Source of the DNA: Butyrivibrio sp. MC2013
GTDB lineage: Bacteria > Bacillota > Clostridia > Lachnospirales > Lachnospiraceae
Direction of reading: 5' to 3'
DNA length: 53,940 bases
Assembly (NCBI RefSeq): GCF_000424585.1
Contig: NZ_KE384212.1
Coordinates: forward strand, 1-53,940
The notes under the pieces: model-generated
Told to the model about the DNA's origin: nothing
The model's database searches: none
The model's input: the letters and a program-made list of their open reading frames with translations, nothing else
Translations under genes and position numbers: made by a program
Part shown: positions 25,738 to 35,471 of the stretch, one piece after another
How the letters are laid out: the number at the start of each line of letters is the position of its first letter
How positions within the stretch are numbered: the stretch's first letter is position 1

Positions 25738-27179
25738 ACGATACAGATGCTAACACCCGTGTGCTTGGGCTTTTAGCCCATCCGGCAGGACATACCCTGT
25801 CACCTCTTATCCATAATATGCTGGCAGATGAACTGGGGCTTAACCTGGTCTATGTGCCCTTTGATGTAAAGCCTGAAGATCTTGGCAGGGCTGTAGAGGG
25901 TGCTTATGCCCTGGGAATAGCAGGCATGAATGCTACTGTGCCTCACAAAGAAGCGGTCATGTCTCACTTGACCATGATCGATGAAGAAGCTCAGATGATA
26001 GGTGCTGTAAATACCCTGGTCAGAGATGACAAAAACGGGGGCTATACAGGCTATAACACTGATATATTAGGTCTTGAGAGAGCTCTTGAGCATAATGGAT
26101 TTGATATCAGGGAAAGAAAGGTGATCATCCTTGGGGCCGGAGGAGCTGCAAGATCGGCAGCTATCCTGGCTGCCAGAAACGGGGCAGCATCCGTAGTCAT
26201 CCTCAACAGGACTCCTGAGAGAGCAAAAAAGCTGGCAGAGGAGATCTCGGACAAGATAAAGTCGGCAAAGATAAGGGGCGGAGCTGCAGGCAAATGGAGA
26301 GAAGTCCTCTTCGCGGAGGGGACTGTATCTGATACTGCTGCATCTTCTAAAGAAAAATACCTTTGTATCCAGTGCAGCAGCGTAGGTATGCACCCTGATA
26401 TATCAAGAGCACTTATAGAGGATGAGGAATTTTATGACCTTATTGATCAGGCTTTTGATATTATTTACAGGCCTTTTGAGACTCTTTTTTTGAAGAAGGC
26501 CAAAAAGGCCGGCGCAAGATGCGCTAATGGACTGGAGATGCTGCTCTATCAGGGCGTAAGTGCTTTTGAACTATGGACCGATGCAGACGTATCGGAAGAT
26601 ATTTGCAGGAAGGTGTACGGAGAACTGATCTGGAAGCTGTCCTTTGAAAAGAACGTTGTGGTCACAGGCTATATGGGCAGCGGCAAGACTACAGTGGGGA
26701 AGCTCCTGGCAAGGAAGCTGGGATATGCTTTTTCTGATACTGACAGTATCATAGAGGATATGTGCGAATGCACTGTGTCTGAGATATTTGACAGTGAGGG
26801 CGAAGACTATTTCAGGGCTATGGAAACCAAAGTCCTTCAGAATCTGTTAAAGGATGGCGGGGATCCTATGGTACTGTCCACAGGTGGCGGTATGCCCCTT
26901 AGGGCTGTTAACAGAAGGCTTTTGTCAGATCTGGGCAAGGTGGTATATCTAAGGACCTCTGTGGATGATATCATCAGGAGGCTGGAAGGGGACAGCACAA
27001 GGCCCCTGCTCCAGGAAGGGAATCTGAGAGCCAAGGTCACATCTATGCTGGAAGCAAGAGGACCTATTTATGAAGAGGGAGCCTTTTTGACTATTGATAC
27101 GGGAGGCCTTAGTCCCGAAGAGATAGCTGAGAGGATCATAAGAGAGCTGGGACTTGAAGAAGTGGGGGCAGACAAATGA
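25734..27179 (+). CDS. aroE: Fused shikimate dehydrogenase / shikimate kinase
   Basis: A 481-residue bifunctional protein for two consecutive shikimate-pathway steps. Residues about 8-300 are AroE: catalytic K72 in NATVPHK, D110 in YNTD, and NADP-binding GAGGAAR (134-140). Residues about 305-475 are shikimate kinase: P-loop GYMGSGKTT (312-320), DTD (335-337), R361, STGGGMP (382-388) and the lid R in STRPLL (421-426). AroD-type dehydratase activity is supplied by aroQ, which overlaps the 3' end by 4 bp. Fusion order dehydrogenase-kinase makes 3-dehydroshikimate to shikimate 3-phosphate in one polypeptide. Confidence 0.92.
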   Translation: MNDTDANTRVLGLLAHPAGHTLSPLIHNMLADELGLNLVYVPFDVKPEDLGRAVEGAYALGIAGMNATVPHKEAVMSHLTMIDEEAQMIGAVNTLVRDDKNGGYTGYNTDILGLERALEHNGFDIRERKVIILGAGGAARSAAILAARNGAASVVILNRTPERAKKLAEEISDKIKSAKIRGGAAGKWREVLFAEGTVSDTAASSKEKYLCIQCSSVGMHPDISRALIEDEEFYDLIDQAFDIIYRPFETLFLKKAKKAGARCANGLEMLLYQGVSAFELWTDADVSEDICRKVYGELIWKLSFEKNVVVTGYMGSGKTTVGKLLARKLGYAFSDTDSIIEDMCECTVSEIFDSEGEDYFRAMETKVLQNLLKDGGDPMVLSTGGGMPLRAVNRRLLSDLGKVVYLRTSVDDIIRRLEGDSTRPLLQEGNLRAKVTSMLEARGPIYEEGAFLTIDTGGLSPEEIAERIIRELGLEEVGADK

Positions 27180-27616
27180 AAATACTGATAATAAACGGGC
27201 CTAATCTGAACTTTCTGGGGATCAGAGAAAAGGCTGTATATGGTAATAAGGATTATAATTATCTCCTGTCACTGATAAATGACAAGGCCAAAAAGTGCGG
27301 GCTGGATGTGACTGTATGGCAGTCCAATCATGAAGGAGCTATCATAGATAGGCTGCAGGAGGCTTATAGCGATGGGACAGACGCAGTTATCATCAACCCC
27401 GGTGCCTATACTCATTACAGCTATGCCATTCATGACGCTCTAAAGAGCCTTGAAAACATATATAAAGTAGAGGTGCATATATCTGATATAGATGCCAGGG
27501 AATCCTTCAGGTCTGTGTCTGTGACAGCTCCTGCCTGTGATGAGCAGATCAAAGGACATGGCCTTGAGGGCTATCTTGAGGCTATGGACCTTGCTATGGC
27601 TTATTTAAATGACTGA
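27176..27616 (+). CDS. aroQ: Type II 3-dehydroquinate dehydratase
   Basis: A 146-residue type II enzyme that makes 3-dehydroshikimate, the substrate of the fusion protein upstream. It starts MKILIINGPNLNFLG and shows the catalytic Tyr Y22 in YG, the NPGAYTHYSYAIHDAL block and H101 in VHISDI. Length is normal for the dodecameric family. It overlaps aroE-K by 4 bp (ATGA). Confidence 0.95.
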   Translation: MKILIINGPNLNFLGIREKAVYGNKDYNYLLSLINDKAKKCGLDVTVWQSNHEGAIIDRLQEAYSDGTDAVIINPGAYTHYSYAIHDALKSLENIYKVEVHISDIDARESFRSVSVTAPACDEQIKGHGLEGYLEAMDLAMAYLND

Positions 27617-27637
27617 TGTTTCCTTTTGCGATAAGTA

Positions 27638-27665
27638 TTGACAAATACTAAGGGCATATTATAAG
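27638..27665 (+). promoter_or_regulatory. Promoter of efp
   Basis: TTGACA (27638-27643) and TATAAG (27660-27665) at 16 bp spacing. The leader is about 130 nt, with a GAGTGC (27692-27697)/GCACTC (27727-27732) pair. I recognise no riboswitch class in it. Confidence 0.6.
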
Positions 27666-27801
27666 ATATTCAGAGTTGTTTAATGAGTGTGGAGTGCAAA
27701 GAGAATTATGCCCTTTTTTAGGCTTGGCACTCAATGATTATAAAAATAATTGCACTATGGTTCAGGCAATTTATTAACTTGCGTTTTTTCAGGAGGTTTT
27801 T

Positions 27802-28359
27802 ATGGTTACAGCCAGTGATTTCAGGAACGGTGTTACAATCGAGGTTGACGGAAAGGTTTGTCAGGTCGTTGAATTCCAGCACGTTAAGCCTGGTAAGGGT
27901 GCTGCATTTGTTCGTACCAAGCTTAAGGACATCATCAACGGAGGCGTTATCGAGACAACTTATCGTCCTACCGAGAAATTCCCTCAGGCACGTATTGAGA
28001 GAAAAGATATGCAGTATCTCTACAATGACGGTGAGCTTTTCAACTTCATGGATACAGAGACATATGAGCAGATCGCTATCGCTCAGGACGTTATCGGTGA
28101 TTCAATGAAGTTCGTTAAAGAGAACGAGATGGTTAAGGTTAATTCCTACAACGGCAACGTATTTGCTGTAGAGCCCCCTCTTTTCGTAGAGCTTGAGATC
28201 ACAGAGACAGAGCCCGGATTCAAGGGTGATACAGCTACAGGTGCTACAAAGCCTGCTACAGTTGAGACAGGTGCTGTAGTTGCAGTTCCTCTCTTTGTTA
28301 ACCAGGGTGATGTGATCAAGATCGACACCAGAACAGGTGAGTACCTTTCCAGGGTATAA
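27802..28359 (+). CDS. efp: Elongation factor P
   Basis: A 185-residue three-domain EF-P that relieves ribosome stalling at proline stretches. The domain I loop is [14 protein letters not shown]. The tip residue is K32, the position that is modified in lysine-type EF-Ps (for example in Bacillus); the modifying enzyme is not in the window. The C-terminal [17 protein letters not shown] is the canonical end. AGGAGG precedes the ATG. Codon choice looks like that of a highly expressed gene. Confidence 0.96.
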   Translation: MVTASDFRNGVTIEVDGKVCQVVEFQHVKPGKGAAFVRTKLKDIINGGVIETTYRPTEKFPQARIERKDMQYLYNDGELFNFMDTETYEQIAIAQDVIGDSMKFVKENEMVKVNSYNGNVFAVEPPLFVELEITETEPGFKGDTATGATKPATVETGAVVAVPLFVNQGDVIKIDTRTGEYLSRV

Positions 28360-28361
28360 AT

Positions 28362-28445
28362 GACATAGAAGTGCATCCGTGCACTTCTGAGCATGTCGAG
28401 TTACATCCTGTAACAACGACATAGAAGTGCATCCGTGCACTTCGT
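28362..28445 (+). repeat. Three-hairpin intergenic element, copy 1
   Basis: Hairpin 1: GACAT-agAAGTGCA-TCCG-TGCACTT-ctgagc-ATGTC (28362-28397). Hairpin 2: GTTACA-tcc-TGTAAC (28400-28414). Hairpin 3: GAAGTGCA-tccg-TGCACTTC (28424-28443). A second copy at 41966-42065 has 38 nt identical in hairpin 1, but a different, still paired, middle stem. It lies directly after the efp stop codon. Confidence 0.75.
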
Positions 28446-28458
28446 AAAAAAACATATG

Positions 28459-28511
28459 CGGACAATGAATGTATCCATCAGGATAGTTTCATTGTCCGTT
28501 TTTTATTTTTT
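28459..28511 (+). terminator. Terminator after efp
   Basis: CGGACAATGAA (28459-28469) and TTCATTGTCCG (28488-28498) form an 11-bp stem, followed by TTTTTTATTTTTTT. Confidence 0.85.
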
Positions 28512-28530
28512 TCAAGGAGGAAAGATTAAA

Positions 28531-29466
28531 ATGGATTTTAATGAATTTTGCAAGGCTGCAATGGATTACATGAAGGAGTATGATAACGAAGGGGCTAGGT
28601 TTGAATTTAGAACGATCAACAAGAATAACGGAGTGGTGATGACAGGCCTTACCAGGATCATAGAGGGCAAGTCCTGCGCTCCCTCCTTGTTTATGGAGCC
28701 TTTTTATGAAAACTATAAGGAGAATGGGGACTTTAACAAGGTGATGGGGCTGCTGCAGCAGGCCTATGAGAATACCATAGAAATTGATATATCCGGGGAA
28801 GAGCTTATGTCATCTTTTGAGACAGCGTCAAAGAGGCTGGCATTAAAGCTGGTCAATTATGAGAGAAATAAGGCGGCTCTTATGGATATGCCTCACAGGA
28901 GAATTGGGGATCTGGCTCTTATATATATGCTAAGGATTGATGATAAGCTGTCTAAGGGAGTGGTAGTCCTTCATCATGAGCATGTGAAGCATTGGAATGT
29001 ATCAGAGGAAGAGCTCTACAGTAAGGCTATGGAGAATATGACCATTATCTGCAGGCCAGGCGTATATGCGCTTGATGATATCCTAAACAGACTTCCCTTT
29101 GATGAACCTGAGCTATGGGAAATAGACAGCAGGGAAGCTTATAAATGCGGCTTTTGCGTATTGACTAATAATGAGAAGCTCTTTGGAGCATCTACCATGC
29201 TCTATCCGGGAGTGCTTGATAAGGTGTCTGAGATGCTTTCGTATAATTTCTATATCGTTCCTTCCAGCCTGCACGAGCTGATCATCATCCCTGATATGTT
29301 TGGGGAATATAATGAGGCTGTGGTGGCTAACCTTAATACCATGGTGGATGAAGTGAACAGGAGCAGTCTAAGGGATATAGATGTACTCTCAGACAGTGTC
29401 TACTATTATGATAGAAATGAGGGCAGACTTATATTTCCTTCCGATAAGATTGAAATTGCGGTATAA
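28531..29466 (+). CDS. DUF5688 family protein
   Basis: A 311-residue soluble protein of a family common in Lachnospiraceae. It begins MDFNEFCKAAMDYMKEY and has the NNGVVMTGLT and SLFMEPFYENY phrases seen in DUF5688 members. No catalytic motif is recognisable, and the family function is unknown. The frame is open from 28435, but AAGGAGGAAAG at 28514-28524 fixes ATG 28531. It stands alone between the efp terminator and the tRNA. Confidence 0.75.
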   Translation: MDFNEFCKAAMDYMKEYDNEGARFEFRTINKNNGVVMTGLTRIIEGKSCAPSLFMEPFYENYKENGDFNKVMGLLQQAYENTIEIDISGEELMSSFETASKRLALKLVNYERNKAALMDMPHRRIGDLALIYMLRIDDKLSKGVVVLHHEHVKHWNVSEEELYSKAMENMTIICRPGVYALDDILNRLPFDEPELWEIDSREAYKCGFCVLTNNEKLFGASTMLYPGVLDKVSEMLSYNFYIVPSSLHELIIIPDMFGEYNEAVVANLNTMVDEVNRSSLRDIDVLSDSVYYYDRNEGRLIFPSDKIEIAV

Positions 29467-29474
29467 GAAAAAAC

Positions 29475-29503
29475 GTGACATAGGGGGCGCTATATGATAT
29501 TAT
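29475..29503 (+). promoter_or_regulatory. Promoter of tRNA-Arg
   Basis: GTGACA (29475-29480), 17 bp, TATTAT (29498-29503), with a TGA making it an extended -10 (TGATATTAT). A CGTAACAAT/ATTGTTACG hairpin (29524-29532, 29546-29554) lies between it and the tRNA. Confidence 0.65.
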
Positions 29504-29581
29504 ACTTTGGTACGTAATAAATCCGTAACAATTGATGGATGTGCCATTGTTACGCGTTTAAGGGCTTTATAGCTGCCCCGG

Positions 29582-29653
29582 GCATTCGTAGTCTAATGGA
29601 TAGAACGAAGGCCTCCGACGCCTTTAATGCGGGTTCGATTCCCGCCGAATGCA
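29582..29653 (+). tRNA. tRNA-Arg (anticodon CCG)
   Basis: A complete cloverleaf: acceptor GCATTCG/CGAATGC, a D arm, anticodon stem AAGGC/GCCTT with loop CTCCGAC (anticodon CCG, reads CGG), a 4-nt variable loop and T stem GCGGG/CCCGC with TTCGATT loop. The discriminator is A. CCA is not encoded and must be added. Confidence 0.93.
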
Positions 29654-29654
29654 T

Positions 29655-29681
29655 TTGACTTATTGTGACAGAGCCTATAAT
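29655..29681 (+). promoter_or_regulatory. Possible promoter after tRNA-Arg
   Basis: TTGACT (29655-29660) and a perfect TATAAT (29676-29681) at a short spacing of 15 bp. It would transcribe the multi-hairpin leader and the SH3 protein gene. Confidence 0.45.
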
Positions 29682-29694
29682 ATCAAAACTTTCG

Positions 29695-29924
29695 TATCAT
29701 CCGTATAGCCCTCGGTAGTGCAGATGATATAGCAATAATATGACGTAAGGGTCAAAAGTCATTTCGATTCGAGCTTGCTCGAAATCGAATATGAATTTAT
29801 GACCCGCAAAACATGAGCAAAGTAGCACGTAGTGCGGAATTGCGAATGTTTTAGGATTGTGAGAGTTTCGAAGAAACGGAACAATCCGTTAGTCATAAGG
29901 TGTCAAAAGGAACTTTTGACACCT
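29695..29924 (+). other. Block of five consecutive hairpins (leader RNA or mobile RNA element)
   Basis: Stems: TATCATC/GATGATA (29695-29729); GGGTCA/TGACCC (29749-29805) enclosing a 13-bp stem with one bulge (29761-29790); AAAACAT/ATGTTTT (29808-29852) with GCAC/GTGC inside; GGATTGT/ACAATCC (29854-29887) with GTTTC/GAAAC inside; and a perfect 11-bp AGGTGTCAAAA/TTTTGACACCT (29898-29924). There is no open reading frame and no class I recognise. It fills the gap between the tRNA and the SH3 gene. Confidence 0.65.
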
Positions 29925-29939
29925 ACCTCATAATATAGT
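29914..29939 (+). repeat. 26-nt repeated element before the SH3 gene
   Basis: Identical to 25179-25204. Here its left end is also the right arm of the fifth hairpin. It ends 12 nt before the start codon. Confidence 0.6.
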
Positions 29940-29951
29940 GAAGGATTTGAA

Positions 29952-31400
29952 ATGAAAAGGAATAACAGAAAGAATAAGCCCGAACCCTTTCGTAAGAATG
30001 AGTTCAATTTGCTGGAGCTTCTGGCTGACAATAAGAAGATAGTAATGCCTGTGGCCCTTTTGGCTGCTTTGGGTATTACCTTTGCCATAGCAGTTTCTGC
30101 CGGCAAGAAGGATGATGCTGTCGGCATCGTTTCCTCCGTGGAGGGTGTGGAAGTAAGCTCCAATGAGATCAGTGATGAGGCGGGGAGCGGCGTAAGTGTG
30201 GCTGCAGGGGATATTGAGATGGAAGAGAATGCTCATGCCGATGTGACCGATCTTATCAATAGATTTTATACAGCTCAGGCTGCCGGAGACCTGGATACTA
30301 TAGAAGATGTAACAGATGGAATGACAGAAGCGGCTAGAGTCAGATTCAGAGAAGCTGCTGAGTATATAGAGAGCTTTAATAATATCAAGGTATATACCAA
30401 GAACGGACCTGAAGCGAATTCCTATATCACATACGTTTGCTACGATGAGAAATTTACAGGACACGATGCACAGATACCCGGACTTACCACATACTATATC
30501 AGAAGCTCAGAAGAAGGTAAGCTTAGCATCTATTTTGGTGAGCTGGATACAGCTACCAACGATTATATCGCTGAGCTCAATCTGCAGGATGATTATGTGG
30601 ATCTGAGCAATGAAGTATCTGTGAATTTCAATTCTATGCTGGCGGAGAGTCCCGAGCTTGAGGCCTTTCTAACTGATCTGTCCGAGAAGCTTACAGAAGC
30701 GGTGGGTAAGGAGTTGGCTATGGCTGCTACTGATGAGGAAAATGGAGCAAGCAAGGAAGCCCCTGAAGGCGAAGGAGAGATCTTAGAAGATGATTCCGCT
30801 GTTGAAGGTGAGAATGACAGCACTGATACAGCTACTGAAGGCGGAGAAGACGGAGCAGAGGCTGAAGCAGAGCCTGAAAACAATCAGCCGGCAGTCGCTA
30901 AGGTGATCCTTGTAGCTAATGATGTGGTAAATGTCAGAAGCTCTGATTCCATAAATGCTGATAAAGTTGGTAAAACAGAGAAGGGTAAGAAATATACCTG
31001 TATTGAGGAACTGGGTAACGGATGGAGTAAGATTGAGTTCTCCGGTGCTTCCGGCGGCGTAGGATATGTTAAGACAGAATTCTTTGATAAGGCTTCAGAA
31101 GCAGTTGAAGATAGTAATAAGTCTGATAATGCAGAAGATAATAAGCCTGCAGAGAATAATAATACATCATCTAATAGTTCAAACTCAGATAATAAATCTT
31201 CCGGTGTAGACAGTAATGGAACATATCATGTCCGTGAGACTGTCAGGATCAGAGAATCTGCCAGCACCGAATCTGATATTGTGACAAATGCATATCAGGG
31301 AGACGAGATTGAAGTGACTAATTACAGGGCTGACGGATGGTGTGAAGTAGAGTACAAGGGCAAGAAAGGTTTTGTTAAGACCGAGTTTCTTGAAAAATAA
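29952..31400 (+). CDS. Membrane-anchored protein with two bacterial SH3 domains
   Basis: A 482-residue protein. A basic N-terminus and one membrane span (about 31-50) lead to an extracytoplasmic part. Residues about 90-240 hold an uncharacterised domain (DLINRFYTAQAAGDLDTIEDV, resembling small cystatin/NTF2-like extracytoplasmic domains). An acidic linker follows, then two SH3b domains (about 316-380, NVRSSDSINADKVGK; and about 425-482, VRIRESASTESDIV) separated by a Ser/Asn-rich linker. SH3b domains usually bind peptidoglycan, so a wall-linked role is likely. Its leader contains the five-hairpin block. Confidence 0.75.
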   Translation: MKRNNRKNKPEPFRKNEFNLLELLADNKKIVMPVALLAALGITFAIAVSAGKKDDAVGIVSSVEGVEVSSNEISDEAGSGVSVAAGDIEMEENAHADVTDLINRFYTAQAAGDLDTIEDVTDGMTEAARVRFREAAEYIESFNNIKVYTKNGPEANSYITYVCYDEKFTGHDAQIPGLTTYYIRSSEEGKLSIYFGELDTATNDYIAELNLQDDYVDLSNEVSVNFNSMLAESPELEAFLTDLSEKLTEAVGKELAMAATDEENGASKEAPEGEGEILEDDSAVEGENDSTDTATEGGEDGAEAEAEPENNQPAVAKVILVANDVVNVRSSDSINADKVGKTEKGKKYTCIEELGNGWSKIEFSGASGGVGYVKTEFFDKASEAVEDSNKSDNAEDNKPAENNNTSSNSSNSDNKSSGVDSNGTYHVRETVRIRESASTESDIVTNAYQGDEIEVTNYRADGWCEVEYKGKKGFVKTEFLEK

Positions 31401-31410
31401 GTTGAATTAG

Positions 31411-31443
31411 AGCCGATACGGAAAGTCCGTATCGGCTTTTTTG
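31411..31443 (+). terminator. Terminator after the SH3 gene
   Basis: AGCCGATACGGA (31411-31422) and TCCGTATCGGCT (31426-31437), perfect 12-bp stem, T tail. Confidence 0.88.
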
Positions 31444-31500
31444 TGAAGATTATACCAAAAATACCTTTAAAGCTTTGACGTTTTAGTGCAATAAAGAATA

Positions 31501-31529
31501 TTGCCAAATAAAGCCATCAATACTATAAT
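31501..31529 (+). promoter_or_regulatory. Promoter of gdhA
   Basis: TTGCCA (31501-31506), 17 bp, TATAAT (31524-31529). It predicts a leader of about 210 nt. Confidence 0.7.
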
Positions 31530-31606
31530 GTACAAAGATTGTATGTTTGTATACAGGCTAGGACACAGATTCCGACCTGAAGCATACTCGTTCAAGTATT
31601 CATTTT

Positions 31607-31708
31607 GGAAAACAGAATAGTAATTACCTTTTTAGGGTGTCTGCACAATGGGGCGTAGAGATCGGATGATTTTTTATGCTCTTTTTTTATAGCTAATTAC
31701 TGTTTTCC
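31607..31708 (+). other. Long-range stem in the gdhA leader
   Basis: GGAAAACAG (31607-31615) pairs with CTGTTTTCC (31700-31708), and after a 5-nt bulge TAATTA pairs with TAATTA. About 65 nt are enclosed, including a T7 run at 31682-31688. It does not match the glutamine or other riboswitch consensus I know. Confidence 0.45.
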
Positions 31709-31713
31709 TGTAA

Positions 31714-33093
<1,380 letters not shown>

Positions 33094-33156
33094 TACCATT
33101 TACCTGCCTACGCTCATTTTGATTATATGATCTTTGTCATAAAACTTTTATGATTT

Positions 33157-33206
33157 CTATAGCGCACATGTATCATGTGCGCTATAGTTATATACAGAGT
33201 TTTTTA
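33157..33206 (+). terminator. Hairpin after gdhA
   Basis: CTATAGCGCACATG (33157-33170) and CATGTGCGCTATAG (33174-33187) form a perfect 14-bp stem. The T run (TTTTTT, 33200-33205) is 12 nt downstream, so termination is likely but not textbook. Confidence 0.6.
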
Positions 33207-33319
33207 TCATATAAACCATCATAATTTTTTTAATTAATGTTGAAATGTTTAGAATGCTGAAATTTGTCCGATTTATTAATTGAAGAGTTATTTGCATTAT
33301 TAGGATATCATAAAGTTTT

Positions 33320-33391
33320 TTGGAACAAGGAGAAGCTTCTGCTATTATTTACGCGGTAAAACCCGTGAACACTGGTATGTTCCAAGGGAGG
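33320..33391 (+). promoter_or_regulatory. Structured leader ending at the ribosome site of 33397
   Basis: TTGGAACA (33320-33327) pairs with TGTTCCAA (33378-33385). The right arm abuts the GGGAGG ribosome site (33386-33391). The enclosed part has the palindrome AGAAGCTTCT and a CGCGGT/ACCCGTG stem. I see no clear promoter in 33188-33319. Confidence 0.4.
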
Positions 33392-33396
33392 GTTGT

Positions 33397-34113
33397 ATGG
33401 CTAATGCAGTTAATGGAATTGATGGAGTAAGTGACAGCTATCAGAAAGCATATAATAATACTAAGGTAAACTCCCCTATTGCAGCCTACACTTATTCTAT
33501 GCAGGTAGGTGCCAATAAGCAGGCTATGGGTACTACAATAGGTGCTGAATATATTCCCAGCCAGGGCAGGGATGAATATATCAGGAATGTTGATCTGTCC
33601 TCTGTGGTTTTGGGTAATAATCAGGGTACTGAGACTATTGCCAGCCAGGCTGCGGATATGGCTCAGCAGACAGCTGCAAGCAGCGGTCAGGTGACCCTGC
33701 AGAGTCTTGAAGCTGCTCTTAAGGGTTTGTCAGAAGCTGATATGGCTATTCTCTATGATCTCCAGCAGACATACAAGGTCAATGCAGGTACTATAGTTAC
33801 TACCATGCAGCAGCTTGGCTTTAAGTTTGACGATCTATCGGAAAAGCAAAACATGGAAGAACTTAAAGAAGCTCTTCAGACAGTCCTTGTAGATTATGTG
33901 ATGCCTCCTGTTGAAAATGTTGAAGCCGCGACTGACAGCATCAATGACGGACTGGGAGAGAAAGAAAGCGTAAGCAGAGAAAAGGAAAATGAAAATGCTC
34001 CTGAGGATGAGGATGAATTCTCTAACCTTGTGATAATAGGAGATAAGACCTTCCTGGAGACAACAAAAATCATAGACGGCGCAAAGACTGTTGTAAGGAC
34101 AGAGGTTATTTGA
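33397..34113 (+). CDS. Uncharacterised protein, soluble, acidic C-terminus
   Basis: A 238-residue protein that I do not recognise. It has no signal peptide or membrane span. The N-terminal 120 residues are rich in Ser, Asn, Gln and Ala (QAADMAQQTAASSGQVTLQ). A helical block follows (ALKGLSEADMAILYDLQQTYKVNAGTIVTTMQQLGFKFDDL), then an acidic linker (about 185-210) and a short beta-like tail (LVIIGDKTFLETTKIIDGAKTVVRTE). The N-terminal composition is reminiscent of flagellar or secreted helical proteins, but that is only an impression. Single gene with its own terminator. Confidence 0.6.
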   Translation: MANAVNGIDGVSDSYQKAYNNTKVNSPIAAYTYSMQVGANKQAMGTTIGAEYIPSQGRDEYIRNVDLSSVVLGNNQGTETIASQAADMAQQTAASSGQVTLQSLEAALKGLSEADMAILYDLQQTYKVNAGTIVTTMQQLGFKFDDLSEKQNMEELKEALQTVLVDYVMPPVENVEAATDSINDGLGEKESVSREKENENAPEDEDEFSNLVIIGDKTFLETTKIIDGAKTVVRTEVI

Positions 34114-34175
34114 AGCCGCTATTATAGCAATGAAGTAGCTATCTTTAATTATTAGTTCAATAATTGAGATTATAG

Positions 34176-34214
34176 AAAAGGTGACCACCTCTAATGAAGT
34201 GATCACCTTTTATT
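34176..34214. terminator. Bidirectional terminator between 33397 gene and fruK
   Basis: AAAAGGTGA (34176-34184) and TCACCTTTT (34203-34211), with A and T flanks on the two sides, between two convergent genes. Confidence 0.75.
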
Positions 34215-34313
34215 CTTGTTCTCTTTTATTTATTTTGCCTATATACCAGACATACACAGTTAAATGCTTGCATGGCCTTTTATCTTTTGCTGTTGTGTGA
34301 CTATCCTGACTGA

Positions 34314-35222
34314 TCAACTAAGTGTCTTATAAAGTTCATTTATAAGCTCTGCTGTTGCCAGTCCGTCAAGGAATGCTGTAGCGCCGCCTGCTGCGGTGCC
34401 CATGTTGAGAGCAACCTTGTAATCTTTGGTCTTGGAATATCCTGCAACAAAGCCTGCTACCATGGAATCTCCTGCACCAACGGAATTCCTAACTGTTCCC
34501 TTGCATACTCCCTGGCGAAGTCTCTGTCCATCCTCGGTGATCAGCATTGAACCGTCGCCAGCCATTGAGATGAGTACATTACGTGCTCCTTTCTCTTGAA
34601 GCTTTTTGGCATAGAGCTCAATATCATCGTCAGTCTCGATCTCTACGCCGAACATCTCACCCAGCTCCTGCTTGTTGGGTTTGATAAGGAAAGGATGGTA
34701 CTTCAGCACATTGAGAAGTAGATCTTTGATTGCGTCAACGACAAAGAGGATGCCCCTTCCATCAAGTCGTTCCAGAATCCTTTCGTAGATATCGTTTGGA
34801 AGAGAAGAAGGTATGGAGCCGGATACTATAAGAGTATCGCCTTCCTTAAGCGTGTCCAGCTTCTCAAACAGCTGATCAAGACATTCCGCAGGGATCTTGG
34901 GTCCCTGACAATTGATCTCTGTTTCTTCCTGTCCCTTGATCTTAACATTGATTCTGGTATTTCCCTCCGGAAGACGGATAAAATCAGCTTTGATACCTGA
35001 TGCAGCTACGCCGTCTTCAATTGCCTTGCCTATAAAACCGGCAGTGAATCCCAGAGCTGTGGTCTCTTCTCCAAGCTCGCGAAGAACTGTGGAAACATTG
35101 ATCCCTTTGCCTCCGAAATAGATTTCTTCACTGTCGGACCTGTTGGTCATGCCGGGCTTTAGATCGCCAGACATACGAACTACATAGTCCAGTGCCGGAT
35201 TAAAGGTAACGGTGTAAATCAT
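34314..35222 (-). CDS. fruK: 1-phosphofructokinase (PfkB family)
   Basis: A 302-residue PfkB/ribokinase-family sugar-phosphate kinase on the minus strand. It begins MIYTVTFNPALDYVV, the FruK/LacC-type start. It carries the GGKGINVS motif and the C-terminal anion-hole/catalytic NSVGAGDSMVAGF. FruK phosphorylates fructose-1-P to fructose-1,6-bisphosphate; tagatose-6-P kinase (LacC) is the main alternative. There is no PTS gene or FruR next to it, so the sugar cannot be fixed by context. AGGAG precedes the start. Confidence 0.85.
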   Translation of the reverse strand: MIYTVTFNPALDYVVRMSGDLKPGMTNRSDSEEIYFGGKGINVSTVLRELGEETTALGFTAGFIGKAIEDGVAASGIKADFIRLPEGNTRINVKIKGQEETEINCQGPKIPAECLDQLFEKLDTLKEGDTLIVSGSIPSSLPNDIYERILERLDGRGILFVVDAIKDLLLNVLKYHPFLIKPNKQELGEMFGVEIETDDDIELYAKKLQEKGARNVLISMAGDGSMLITEDGQRLRQGVCKGTVRNSVGAGDSMVAGFVAGYSKTKDYKVALNMGTAAGGATAFLDGLATAELINELYKTLS

Positions 35223-35301
35223 GGAATGACTCCTTTCCTTGCCGGTGCGTTATGCATCAGCATTTGTGGATTAAATGATGGTTTTGGATCTATTGGGACC
35301 C

Positions 35302-35332
35302 ATTATGACAGTCCTGCACAGATAAATGTAAA
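35302..35332 (-). promoter_or_regulatory. Possible promoter of fruK
   Basis: On the minus strand TTTACA (35332-35327) and CATAAT (35307-35302) with TG two bases upstream. The spacing of 19 bp is long. It overlaps the divergent sigma-28-type promoter. Confidence 0.3.
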
Positions 35333-35356
35333 TAATAGCTGTTCTCATGCCGATAT
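35329..35356 (+). promoter_or_regulatory. Sigma-28 (FliA/SigD)-type promoter
   Basis: TAAA (35329-35332), 16 bp, GCCGATAT (35349-35356): an exact match to the flagellar sigma consensus in both boxes. It would start transcription near 35363, about 110 nt before the CheC-type gene. CTGTTCTC (35339-35346) and GAGAACAG (35411-35418) are inverted arms around the start region. Confidence 0.65.
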
Positions 35357-35471
35357 AGATACAGTGAGGGTAGGAATAGCCTGATCATTCTTATCCGGCA
35401 GTACTTGTACGAGAACAGTTTATCACCTGGCATAGTCAAAATCAAATCGCCGGCACTTAAGGAGGTCTCAG

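Noticed and set aside
28362..28445. Repeated GAAGTGCATCCGTGCACTTC units as a CRISPR array
   Set aside because: Only two units per locus, no spacers of uniform length, and each unit is a self-complementary hairpin; no cas genes are present.
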